NCBI RefSeq assembly: GCF_000251145.1 | Contig: NZ_AIDW01000031.1 | Coordinates: forward strand, 1 to 42,262 | Reading direction: 5' to 3' | DNA: 42,262 nucleotides | Source: Sphingomonas sp. PAMC 26621 | GTDB taxonomy: Bacteria; Pseudomonadota; Alphaproteobacteria; Sphingomonadales; Sphingomonadaceae | Shown here: piece by piece, positions 18,701 through 25,167 of the stretch | Layout of the letters: every line of letters starts with the position of its first letter | Position numbering within the stretch: position 1 is the first letter of the stretch | Made by a program: the position numbers and the translations under genes | Notes under the pieces: generated by a model | What the model was told of the DNA's origin: nothing | What the model saw: the letters and a program-made list of their open reading frames with translations, nothing else | Database searches by the model: none

Positions 18701-19229
18701 GACTGCGGCACTGGCGCAGGCGGCGGAGGAGCACATCCAGGCTGCGAGCGCGGCCGCGCTGCTTCGTTGGATGCTGGACCGGCATCGTACAACCAATCAG
18801 GCACCGCTGATTGCGCGGGCCGGCGTGCTGTTCGCAGAGGTGACGGGCGGTGCCTTTACGGGCCTGAACGTCGGCTATGGTGATAACGACAGTCCGATCA
18901 TCCTCGCGCAGCGCTCGGACGGTGGTGAAGTTCGCGTCGAGGCGCTCAGCGAGGGAACGCGCGATCAGCTATACCTCGCGCTCCGGCTGGGCTCGATCGA
19001 AGGACGCGCCGGCGCGGGGTCCTTGCCGATCGTCTGCGACGATCTGCTGATCACCGCAGATGATGATCGGGCTGCGGCACTCCTCCGGGTGCTCGCCGCA
19101 GCGGCAGCACATAGCCAGGTGATCGTCTTCAGCCATCACGCACATCTAATCGACGTCGCGCGCAACGCGGTGGGATCGGATGGCTTTCGCCTTCATACGA
19201 TCGAACCGATCGGCTCGATCGCGGCGTAG
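15762..19229 (+). CDS. yhaN: YhaN-like SMC/Rad50-type ATPase
   Basis: 1155 aa from ATG 15762, which overlaps the yhaO stop; a TTG one codon earlier is also in frame. The N-terminal ATPase half begins MRFRRLELLRYGGF and has GPNEAGKST at about 33-41 (Walker A with the AAA_27-type GPNEAGKST). About 200-1000 is a long, Ala/Arg/Glu/Asp-rich, heptad-like coiled coil. The C-terminal half has the ABC signature region LSEGTRDQLYLAL (about 1063) and Walker B VCDDLLIT (about 1092). It would be a DNA-tethering ATPase that gates the YhaO nuclease. No CxxC zinc hook was noticed in the coiled coil, which agrees with YhaN rather than Rad50. Confidence 0.87.
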   Translation: MRFRRLELLRYGGFADRVFDFGSDGPDLHLIVGPNEAGKSTALQAIGDFLFGIPAQSRQNWRYEYAQLRLRAVIEHDGELLDITRRKGNRDTLLTADGTPFKSDPLASLLGGIDRAGFERMFGLDHAKLREGGASIIGGRDDAARITLEAGTGVSHIGSELARLTEAASSLFKAGGQNPPVNRLMRERSEALAQVRQTSITDADWTQARQRRADAEARRTALIDEADALDREQARLDRVGRARVPFARLSVARAELAGLEELPTLAQDAATQLATLRADRVTATELADQAKGELARVEEAIAGIERPGIIVSEQDRIEALEEQRPVIAKAAGDLDRRRTELDRIDTKLAAALAEARITPGQAIPSAGWRKRAAAHLDAVRELKAREVVVEKQQVKLAGDRAAVEHDLGAVSDAIDPADLIATLQLLPADAETRLADATLEAERKRTLAAERLSDLTPWQGSIASLRTLGVPTEAEAAVVRSAVETAQNDAAGARKEGETAQTSAIRADARLKGLIAGGSLPTPDVIATARQQRDALVTEVRERLATPYTGDHVRIGDALGHSITEADRLADRRDAEAARVAEYVLTTVARDEANALVAAAHQREARYQAALDLVGQGWAERLQTLGFERVIAPADLSGWLTKRSAALEADRDAASAELALKALTIRFGETRTAIATALLAVKGQVAASDDPKLVPLASGHAAALTTASADRDRLLAALATIERASGELAVEVAELARARVSLDQERAVLAGEAALPADASETVLADALVAIAHVTEETGVWDSIAREIEGIERDRSAFNAELAAVLVVLQVTGSADTVEHVRRLATSLRAAIRARDTLASLEKDRARITRELDQAERRLAGIAVAIDTLMQAAGTTDEVSLDGIIASVARRDFLQSLEREALDELAGADNGAGLDTLADEIAGVSVEDASSARARIDDRRREVAAEREIVGRALNAADELAGRAASESAAADAQQTASETTAALAQAAEEHIQAASAAALLRWMLDRHRTTNQAPLIARAGVLFAEVTGGAFTGLNVGYGDNDSPIILAQRSDGGEVRVEALSEGTRDQLYLALRLGSIEGRAGAGSLPIVCDDLLITADDDRAAALLRVLAAAAAHSQVIVFSHHAHLIDVARNAVGSDGFRLHTIEPIGSIAA

Positions 19230-19652
19230 CAGAGTCCGTCGAACAGACGCATGATTGCCACGGCAAGCCGCGGCCATCCGCCGCTACGAGGCATTCCTGT
19301 CCAAAAGCACGAATGCCATGCCTTTAACGCTCCGCCCACCGCGGATGAGTCTACCCGCATCATGGGACTCCGTTTCCTTCACCTCGTCCCAAGATGCGGT
19401 GGGTCAACGTTCGTAGTTATCGTCATGCAGGATGACGGACATGGCTTTTTGGGCGGATCGACGCGAAATCGCGTTCGGCTCGGTCGGCAGGAATTCATAG
19501 GCATTGCCCCGCTCGGTGGAGCGCCAAATCGACCGCCACGTGCGGCTCGTGAGACGAGCTCATGCCTTGAAACTGGCTGCTCAACCGTAGACCCAGTGGT
19601 GCAAGTCGCATAACTTACGGTCCGCCGGCTACGCTTACGTTACACGTTGCTG
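19230..19652. other. Gene-free spacer between yhaN and doc
   Basis: Roughly 420 bases separate the convergent ends of yhaN (+) and doc (-). Open frames here have no ribosome-binding site, no recognisable product and shadow-like composition. No clear terminator with a T-run and no repeat was found. Confidence 0.5.
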
Positions 19653-20066
19653 TTAGTCGGGTGAGGCGATCACGAATGGACGTAGCGTGACGGCGAACTC
19701 TCTATGTCCAATCTCGCCGGCTGCGAGACGCTCCATCAGACTTGCAAGCGGCTGCCGCTTCTCCGAGTCCTCAATATCAATTTCGAGGCTATAAAGGTAC
19801 AGGAACTCGAGAAAGGCGATAGTCGCGGTCCGCTTGTTACCGTCCACAAAGGGGTGGTTGCGTGCAATCGCCTCGGCCAAGCGCGCGGCCAGGTAAAGAA
19901 TTCGATTCTCGCCAGTGTACGTCCAAAGGTTAAGCGGCGCGGCTAGCGCGCTCTCAAGCAATTCCAGACTTTTGACGCCAGCTAACCCACCGAAGCGTCG
20001 AATTTGATCGTTATGGATGGCTATCGCGTCTTCGACGGTCAGCCATACCCAGCCGCTATTTGCCAA
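19653..20066 (-). CDS. doc: Doc-type toxin, Fic-fold (death on curing)
   Basis: 137 aa from a TTG at 20066. The start overlaps the end of the small upstream ORF by 11 bases and no ATG is available nearby. The Fic/Doc signature HPFVDGNKRT is at residues 71-80 and complete (His71, Phe73, Asp75, Asn77, Lys78, Arg79). Doc-type proteins phosphorylate EF-Tu and stop translation; they stabilise plasmids with a labile antitoxin (Phd). Length and the opening segment (LTVEDAIAIHNDQI, with a following GG and LESAL block) fit Doc rather than AMP-transferring Fic proteins. It is the distal gene of a two-gene operon and probably autoregulated. Confidence 0.88.
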   Translation of the reverse strand: MANSGWVWLTVEDAIAIHNDQIRRFGGLAGVKSLELLESALAAPLNLWTYTGENRILYLAARLAEAIARNHPFVDGNKRTATIAFLEFLYLYSLEIDIEDSEKRQPLASLMERLAAGEIGHREFAVTLRPFVIASPD

Positions 20067-20187
20067 GGCGGCGTAGGGTGTGCTCGTAACGAGAGCTCAG
20101 CTTCTCGCGCAATGCAGCACGATCGCCTACGGCCCGAAGGGTGGGAACAAGTTCCTTACCCGCGGAGGGCTTGTCGTATGCATGCAT
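20056..20187 (-). CDS. Small putative antitoxin preceding doc
   Basis: 43 aa from ATG 20187, preceded by a strong AGGAGG six bases upstream. The stop overlaps the doc start by 11 bases. The sequence is basic and probably helical (DRAALREKLSSRYEHTLRRLG), as expected for the toxin-wrapping C-terminus of an antitoxin. It is too short to contain a full Phd DNA-binding domain, so it may be an unusual or a truncated antitoxin. Position and coupling, not similarity, support the call. Confidence 0.6.
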   Translation of the reverse strand: MHAYDKPSAGKELVPTLRAVGDRAALREKLSSRYEHTLRRLGK

Positions 20188-20312
20188 TGCAATCCTCCTT
20201 CGTTTGAGATGCCTAGGTCGTTGATGTAGGCGATCCGTATAGCTGGTCAACGATTAACTCTGCCTTACGGTCCCAGCCCAGCCTCTAGTTCCACATCGAC
20301 GTCACGATCACC

Positions 20313-20453
20313 TCACGCGGCAGTCGGCCAATTACGGATCAGTTCATCGGCTCGTTCCACGTCAGCCAGCCCGCATTCCGGGATCGTCGCGTGGAGGTTG
20401 GTCCACCCGTTGGAGAACTGGAATGTGCGATGCAGGAGGGTCAACTTATCCAT
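20313..20453 (-). CDS. Possible 46-residue protein downstream of the Cys/His-motif gene
   Basis: The ATG at 20453 follows an AGAGGG-type ribosome-binding site. The frame (MDKLTLLHRTFQFSNGW, then TIPECGLADVERADELI) has balanced coding-like composition and ends at TGA 20313. It begins about 50 bases after the stop of the 281-aa gene and could be its operon partner. No family is recognised. Confidence 0.35.
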   Translation of the reverse strand: MDKLTLLHRTFQFSNGWTNLHATIPECGLADVERADELIRNWPTAA

Positions 20454-20504
20454 CGCGCCCTCTGCACGGCAAAATCTGATCGCATGGGACCACCAGTCAA
20501 GCCG

Positions 20505-21350
20505 CTAGTGGCTCGCATATGCTCTGACTTGCTTGGCAACGTCTTCGACCATCCGCCTACCTCGCGCTAAATCGGCGAACGCCGCCCGCCTCGACTTAGT
20601 GTCCGCCGTCCCCTCGAACTTCAATTTCGAGGTCCTCAAAGTGCTTATCGCGTTGTCGAGGTCGAACACGACCGAACGCGCCCCGAAGGCCCATGGTTCA
20701 GGCACCTTGCCGAACCGTACCGTGTCAATTTGATCCTTCGTGGTTGGCTTGCCGTCTCCACCGATCGTCGGGATCTGCCGCGTGACGTAGCGGTCCATGA
20801 ACCCGTCATTTTTGCACGCTGTTTCAAGCAGCTTGAACAACGCTGGCAGGCTTGTCTTCAATCCTCGCCACGCTGCCTCGTAGGATTTAATCGCGCCTTT
20901 CAGCGCGACGGCCCGATCGTAGGCGGCTGTAATCTGGTTGAGGGCAGGAAGAACTCGAGCCTCGTAGTACACCGTGTCCTGCTCTCGTCGCAGATCGACG
21001 TGCATGCGGGCCCACTCGCCGTCGCCAAAATGTCTTTCCCCGCAGTTGATACCGATCAGCGCCGGCCGACCATCGGGCATCTCGGCGACGAAACCGCGAT
21101 TGTGCTGTTGCTGGTGGGCACACGCTGAACAGCGAACTTTACGCCCGGTGGTGCGGGAGGTGTCATAGTCCTTCAGCAGGCGAACTGGGTCCATCCCTGC
21201 AGGAATCGGGTGATGTCGGTTGGCTATCGTTTCTGGATCATCGACGGAAAGACCTGCCTCGCGAATGATCGCTTGGCGGGTGATGGCTTCGTCGTCCCTA
21301 TCGGGAGGGGTAGGTAACTTGGCTGCGAACGCGGATCGGACATCAGTCAT
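20505..21350 (-). CDS. Uncharacterised protein with a Cys/His (zinc-binding?) motif
   Basis: 281 aa. The ATG at 21350 is chosen because GGGAGA lies six bases before it; an ATG six codons upstream lacks one. Residues 70-110 hold CSAC (74-77), His79 and His83, and NCGERHFG (Cys103, His107), a spacing that suggests a treble-clef or zinc-ribbon-like metal site. The rest is probably helical, with a charged C-terminal region. I recall similar RxxCxxC...H...NCGxRHFG proteins on proteobacterial plasmids, all without known function. The neighbours (a membrane-anchored unknown upstream, doc downstream) do not reveal its job. A nucleic-acid-binding accessory protein is a guess. Confidence 0.7.
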   Translation of the reverse strand: MTDVRSAFAAKLPTPPDRDDEAITRQAIIREAGLSVDDPETIANRHHPIPAGMDPVRLLKDYDTSRTTGRKVRCSACAHQQQHNRGFVAEMPDGRPALIGINCGERHFGDGEWARMHVDLRREQDTVYYEARVLPALNQITAAYDRAVALKGAIKSYEAAWRGLKTSLPALFKLLETACKNDGFMDRYVTRQIPTIGGDGKPTTKDQIDTVRFGKVPEPWAFGARSVVFDLDNAISTLRTSKLKFEGTADTKSRRAAFADLARGRRMVEDVAKQVRAYASH

Positions 21351-21415
21351 AGATTCTCCCGGAATCACGATACGGCACTATGCGCCAATGAGCTCAAAGA
21401 GTGAACACCCCCTCA

Positions 21416-22201
21416 TCACCGGTGCGTTGCGTCAGCGACAGCATCTTTCTTCAGCATAGCGTCTTTAAGCGTATTGCCGGCGATCCCACCGGCCGCAACC
21501 GCCACCACAACATTACCCACGAAGAACTCGACGATACCAACAACGCTGCCAAACGCGATCAAGGCTGACGTCGTAACCGGGAGCGCAGCCGTCGCCTTAC
21601 CGATCGCTATCTTGGCCTCCTGCCGGACAAGCCGTAGCCGCTCGAACACAGGCTCGAGCGGTCTACCGTGGTCGACAGCCGCAATGAGATCGCCCAGCGC
21701 ATGATGCAGCGCCTTCAGCTGCTGCAGCGCTACCGCGCGATCGGCATCGACCGGCCCACCATTGTCGCGAGCGAGTTCCTCATCGTCGATCAGCCGTTGC
21801 ACGGCTTCCAGGGCAACAGGCGCTAGTGCCTGAATGACAGCGGCATGCTCGCGTAGGGAAGGGCGCCCGGTCCACGTTGCCGAACTGACGGCATCCGGTC
21901 CGCGAACCTCGTCCCAGAGCGCCTTGAACTGCTCACGGACCATTTCACGCCGCAGTGTGCGATCCTTGGTCTCTCTCGCATGACGTACGAATGCCTCAAG
22001 GCTGGGCTGCGCTGCGACGAAAGCCGGCGCTAACGACCGCAGGTCGGTCCGGCCAAGCAGCGCCCGGCGCAGCGCCTTATAGCGCGTGTCGTCTGCCAGA
22101 TCCTGAATGCCATCGCAAGCGCCCAGACATAGAGTTTGCAGACGCTGCAGCGCTTCCTCGTCGTTCAACCCTTCCGGCCAGTGTGTTCCTGAATAGCCCA
22201 T
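21416..22201 (-). CDS. Uncharacterised helical protein with a C-terminal hydrophobic segment
   Basis: 261 aa. The N-terminal 200 residues are strongly helical (many Leu/Ala/Arg/Glu heptads) and contain no recognised motif. Around residues 205-240 there is a glycine- and valine-rich hydrophobic stretch (ALIAFGSVVGIVEFF, then VVVAVAAGGIAG) that could cross the membrane once or twice, followed by a short charged tail. The layout resembles small membrane-anchored effectors or sensors, but I recognise no family. It lies upstream of the Cys/His-motif gene on the same strand with a gap of about 65 bases and may share its transcript. It is divergent from the HNH gene. Confidence 0.6.
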   Translation of the reverse strand: MGYSGTHWPEGLNDEEALQRLQTLCLGACDGIQDLADDTRYKALRRALLGRTDLRSLAPAFVAAQPSLEAFVRHARETKDRTLRREMVREQFKALWDEVRGPDAVSSATWTGRPSLREHAAVIQALAPVALEAVQRLIDDEELARDNGGPVDADRAVALQQLKALHHALGDLIAAVDHGRPLEPVFERLRLVRQEAKIAIGKATAALPVTTSALIAFGSVVGIVEFFVGNVVVAVAAGGIAGNTLKDAMLKKDAVADATHR

Positions 22202-22332
22202 CGCATTCGATCCGTTTCGACTCAGCTGACGGTCGGATGCACGAATGTTTGCCTGTAGGACATAGCAAGAACATCAAAGGACCAGAACGTCGCTAGACAT
22301 ACGGGTAGCGATGATGTTGGTGGAAGGCACCG

Positions 22333-22698
22333 ATGCCGATCCGCCCCGAACATGTCTTCCTGTACCCGATCGATTGGCCCCAACTATCGCATCTGGTCCG
22401 CTTCGTGCGCGCAGGCGGACGCTGCGAACATTGCGCGCGCCCATACGGGCAACGGGTCTTCCACATGGGCGACGGACGCTGGTGGAACAAAAGCCGGTCG
22501 TATTGGCGTATTGGCGATGGCAGACGTGATCGCCGACCGACCGAGAACATCCTCGATTCAGGCAAATGGACACCGGCGGTGCTGGCCTGCGCGCATCTCA
22601 ATCATGACCCCAGTGATAGCGCGCTTAACCAGCTGGCAGCGCTCTGCCCGCGCTGCCACATGATGTACGATGGTCCTGAGCATCGCCGTCGACGTTGA
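22333..22698 (+). CDS. HNH-type endonuclease-like protein
   Basis: 121 aa from ATG 22333 after GGAAGG. Two Cys pairs, CEHC (31-34) and CPRC (105-108), would bind zinc. Between and around them are AHLNHD (His88, His91), a conserved Asn (99) and His109, in the order of the beta-beta-alpha metal HNH fold. The central insertion (about 44-80, rich in Arg, Trp and Gly) is unusual and may recognise DNA. It would nick or cut DNA, as mobile-element HNH enzymes do. It stands alone, divergent from the membrane-segment gene. A non-catalytic zinc protein remains possible. Confidence 0.7.
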   Translation: MPIRPEHVFLYPIDWPQLSHLVRFVRAGGRCEHCARPYGQRVFHMGDGRWWNKSRSYWRIGDGRRDRRPTENILDSGKWTPAVLACAHLNHDPSDSALNQLAALCPRCHMMYDGPEHRRRR

Positions 22699-22833
22699 AT
22701 GAACGCGCATTACCGTCGTGCGCTCGACAATCTGTTCTACGGCCCATATCCGATGCGGGGGGCGGACTGGATCACCCCGACGCCCATCAGCATGCTCAAC
22801 GACAGCCGATCGCTATACGCAAACGTCCGATAA
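22699..22833 (+). CDS. Possible 44-residue ORF immediately after the HNH gene
   Basis: ATG 22699 directly follows the HNH stop codon in the same reading frame and runs to TAA at 22833 (MNAHYRRALDNLFYGPYPM, then GADWITPTPISML). The composition is more protein-like than its surroundings. It may be a separate small protein made by reinitiation, or a former C-terminal extension of the HNH protein. No family is recognised. Confidence 0.3.
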   Translation: MNAHYRRALDNLFYGPYPMRGADWITPTPISMLNDSRSLYANVR

Positions 22834-23287
22834 CTCGGAGCACCACATACGCTGTGCCGGCCGCATGCAGACAAAAAAAGGGGCCGCCAAAAGCGACCCT
22901 GAAGTTTTAGGAGAGGATGCCTGAAAGGCGTCATCTTGGTATCCCGCAGGTCGGGCGGTGGCGAATGCAAATCTGTCTAATCTGGATTGCATTTCATGCA
23001 CTTGGAGGAAGGTTGGAGCCAAACTCGTTCCCTGGCTAGCTCGAGACAGGGGCGGTATCTACGAGGCTCGACACTGCGAGGAAACGGTCTGGATCCCGCA
23101 CATTGATCGCATGCCTGACGGCAATCGTTCGGCTAGCTTGCCCGCGCGCGTTTCCACATCGTCGCGAGACTATTCGGCCCATATCATTACCGAGTGCCCA
23201 CGCTCGGATATTCTAATATGATAGGTAAGTCGGATATGACATGATTTAACATAACGATTATTATCGATCTCAGTGTTTGTAAGCGCC
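22834..23287. other. Gene-poor stretch after the HNH gene
   Basis: Apart from the minus-strand terminator, no convincing gene was found on either strand. The last 70 bases (about 23205-23275) are distinctly AT-rich and precede the ISNCY remnant. A plus-strand frame of 87 codons from GTG 22958 exists but has no recognisable product or ribosome-binding site. Confidence 0.4.
22873..22899 (-). terminator. Intrinsic terminator acting on the minus strand
   Basis: Read on the minus strand, GGGTCGC and GCGGCCC pair over 7 bp (one G-T wobble) around a five-base loop, then one C and seven T. This is a classical Rho-independent terminator. No minus-strand gene ending just before it was recognised, so it may serve a short unrecognised transcript or be left over from a deleted gene. 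Confidence 0.65.
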
Positions 23288-23326
23288 AGATAGAAATGTC
23301 ACCCGTCCGCTAGATAGAAATGTCAC
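23288..23326 (+). repeat. Direct repeat AGATAGAAATGTCAC, probable IS end
   Basis: Two identical 15-base copies at 23288-23302 and 23312-23326, period 24. They lie just upstream of the transposase remnant. Similar repeated ends are, to my memory, transposase-binding sites of ISNCY-type elements. Confidence 0.6.
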
Positions 23327-23386
23327 GGTTCCATACCGGGCGGATCTTCGGTGTCATGCCGCCCACGTTCACGAGGGTGTGCGCAG

Positions 23387-23770
23387 ATGATGGTGGTTTC
23401 GATGAGCCAAGGCGAACTCTCGCGGTACGACACGTTGCAAAGGGTCGAGCGCGGCGACTTGCGGATTGATGATGCTGCTATGGTTCTCGGACTGGGCCGA
23501 CGCCAGGTATTCAGGCTGCTTGACCGCATGCGTGCCGTTGGTGCCGAGGGCCTGGTATCGCGAAAGCGCGGACGGCCAAGTGATTTTCGCTATCGCGACG
23601 CCTTACAAGACCAGGTTATCGTGCTGCTGCGCGGGTCTTTTTGCTGGCTTTCGGGCCGACGGTTGGGGGCGCACGTATCTGGACGACGGAATGGTATCCG
23701 GCTAGCATTAGACAGTCATTGGCACATGCTAACACATCTTGGTGGCTGCCGAGTTGTGGTAGGACCATGA
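23387..23770 (+). pseudogene. Decayed ISNCY-like transposase fragment
   Basis: The frame from 23387 (or ATG 23402) encodes MSQGELSRYDTLQRVERG, then a helix-turn-helix (AAMVLGLGRRQVFRLLDR) and LVSRKRGRPSD, typical for the N-terminus of ISNCY-family transposases. From about 23630 homology jumps between all three frames (AGF, FGPTVGG, YLDDG and GIRLAL appear in different frames). This needs several indels, not all in homopolymers. The DDE catalytic domain is absent. This is a genuine IS remnant rather than a simple read error. Confidence 0.75.
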
Positions 23771-23828
23771 GGGACGCGGCTGGCCCGTATCGGCCGTTTC
23801 ACGCCGTGTCGCTGCGCGATATCAAAGG

Positions 23829-23889
23829 CCCTGCCCCCTGCCCCCTGCCGCTTGCCCCTTGCCCAATGCCCCTGCCCCCTCGCCCCTAC
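23829..23889 (+). repeat. Degenerate heptamer tandem repeat (CTGCCCC type)
   Basis: Consecutive heptamers read CTGCCCC, CTGCCCC, CTGCCGC, TTGCCCC, TTGCCCA, ATGCCCC and a shortened TGCCCC, then CTCGCCCC. The minus strand carries several runs of three to five G separated by 2-4 bases, enough for a canonical G-quadruplex. It lies in a non-coding interval between the IS remnant and the virB operon. Confidence 0.8.
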
Positions 23890-23978
23890 CGGAACCTAGC
23901 TTGCGTTCATTCAGCACGAAGTTTTGCAGTTCATGGCAAAATCAGCCCACGCAACATAATGGCAGCACAACTGACATA

Positions 23979-24032
23979 GTTACGTAATCAACCGCTCATA
24001 ATCCTGTTACGTGGACCGAAAGACCGTTCGGT
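23979..24032 (+). promoter_or_regulatory. Candidate control region of the virB operon
   Basis: GTTACGT occurs at 23979-23985 and again at 24006-24012 (27-base period). Directly after the second copy, ACCGAA (24015-24020) and TTCGGT (24027-24032) form a perfect 6-bp inverted repeat with a 6-base spacer. The first long, co-directional transcript starts at virB1 about 65 bases on. Operator sites for a plasmid transfer regulator are an inference; no clear -35/-10 pair was identified. Confidence 0.4.
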
Positions 24033-24097
24033 AGCGCCGACCTTCGGTGGTTGCCGAGTGGTGGCCCCGCTGGTTCCACAAACGGGAGCCGCGTTTG

Positions 24098-24760
24098 ATG
24101 ATTTTCTCGGTCGCCGCTGCTGCTGACCTGGCGCGTCAATGCGCGCCAGGTGTGGCCGTCGAAACGATGCTATCGGTGATCCACACGGAAAGCCGGTTCA
24201 ATTCGCTGGCGATCGGCGTCAATCGCGGTGGTCGGTCCAAGCCGAAACCACGCAGCTACGCCGAAGCCGTGAATACGGCGTATGCCCTTATCCGCGCCGG
24301 GTATAATATCGATCTCGGGCTGGGTCAGATTAACAGCGCGAACCTTCGCCGGTTGAACCTGTCGATTGAAGACGCCTTTGATCCATGCCGTAGCCTGACC
24401 GCAGCCGCTACAGTGCTGACCGCGAATTATCTCCGCGTCCTGCCACGTTCGCAATCGACGCAGCACGCGCTCGCTACTGCGCTGTCGATGTATAACACGG
24501 GCAGGGAATGGCGTGGCTTCACGAACGGCTATGTCGGTCGCGTGTACGGCTCGGCCGGGACGGTCGTTCCAAGCATTGCCGGGCTTCCCAAGCTCGCTCC
24601 CCCTTCCACGGTTCTAGCCATGAACCGGCCATCAGATTTCGGCGCGGTCGCCCGCCGTGCCGATCCCCAACCCGCTCCGCCTGTACGCCTACCAGAGGAA
24701 GGCCCTCCCGCTCGGGAGGCTCCTGCTGCGAGCGTGCAAGGCGTGATGGTGTTTCAATGA
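24098..24760 (+). CDS. virB1: VirB1-like lytic transglycosylase of the type IV secretion system
   Basis: 220 aa from ATG 24098 with GGGAG upstream; an in-frame GTG at 24047 adds 17 residues and is less likely. The SLT fold is shown by IHTESRFNSLAIGVN (catalytic Glu31), GLGQIN and ALSMYNTG blocks, as in VirB1. It opens the peptidoglycan locally for assembly of the secretion channel. The C-terminal 50 residues are Pro/Ala-rich. No clear N-terminal signal peptide is seen, although the first ten residues are hydrophobic. It is the first gene of the operon and its TGA overlaps the virB2 ATG (ATGA). Confidence 0.88.
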   Translation: MIFSVAAAADLARQCAPGVAVETMLSVIHTESRFNSLAIGVNRGGRSKPKPRSYAEAVNTAYALIRAGYNIDLGLGQINSANLRRLNLSIEDAFDPCRSLTAAATVLTANYLRVLPRSQSTQHALATALSMYNTGREWRGFTNGYVGRVYGSAGTVVPSIAGLPKLAPPSTVLAMNRPSDFGAVARRADPQPAPPVRLPEEGPPAREAPAASVQGVMVFQ

Positions 24761-25125
24761 CGGGCAACACCTACCGAAAGGACGGACAAGTGCTGAAACG
24801 ACACCACGAACACCTCAACGGGCATCATAATTCCGCCCGTCGTACAAAGGATCTGACGCGGTTCGCCATTGCGGCGGTCGCGTGCTGCCTGATCGCTCAT
24901 CCTGCCTACGCTCAAGGCACGGGCAACATTCAGAGCTTTGCGGACTCGATCAAAGAGTTCGTAACCGGGACGTTCGCAAAGAGCGTCGCGGTCATCGCGA
25001 TTGCTGTCACCGGCTATCGCTTCTTCACCGGCCGCGCGAGCGCTGGGCCGCTGATCGCCGTCGTTGGCGGCTGCTTCCTGATCTTCGGCGCGTCGTGGTT
25101 CCTCGATCAAATCGTGGGCGGCTAA
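24757..25125 (+). CDS. virB2: VirB2-like major pilin
   Basis: 122 aa from ATG 24757. A GTG at 24790, preceded by GAAAGGACGG, is a serious alternative and would give 111 aa. There is a long pilin-type leader with the signal LTRFAIAAVACCLIAHPAYA, probable cleavage after AYA. The mature part is about 70 residues with two hydrophobic helices (about 74-88 and 97-117) around a short loop (FFTGRASAGP). This is the pilus subunit inserted in the inner membrane before assembly. Its place between virB1 and virB3 confirms it. Confidence 0.85.
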   Translation: MTGNTYRKDGQVLKRHHEHLNGHHNSARRTKDLTRFAIAAVACCLIAHPAYAQGTGNIQSFADSIKEFVTGTFAKSVAVIAIAVTGYRFFTGRASAGPLIAVVGGCFLIFGASWFLDQIVGG

Positions 25126-25167
25126 TCGGTCGCTGCTGACGACGCCTAAACCAACTGGAGAACGATC

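Noticed and set aside
19251..19613. 120-codon plus-strand ORF after yhaN
   Set aside because: No ribosome-binding site, low-complexity composition without a hydrophobic core, and no recognisable family.
22958..23221. 87-codon plus-strand ORF from GTG 22958
   Set aside because: No convincing ribosome-binding site or similarity; composition is unlike neighbouring genes, so it was kept as gene-free DNA.
23829..23889. CRISPR-like array
   Set aside because: The tandem units are 7 bases without spacers; this is a simple heptamer repeat, not a CRISPR.
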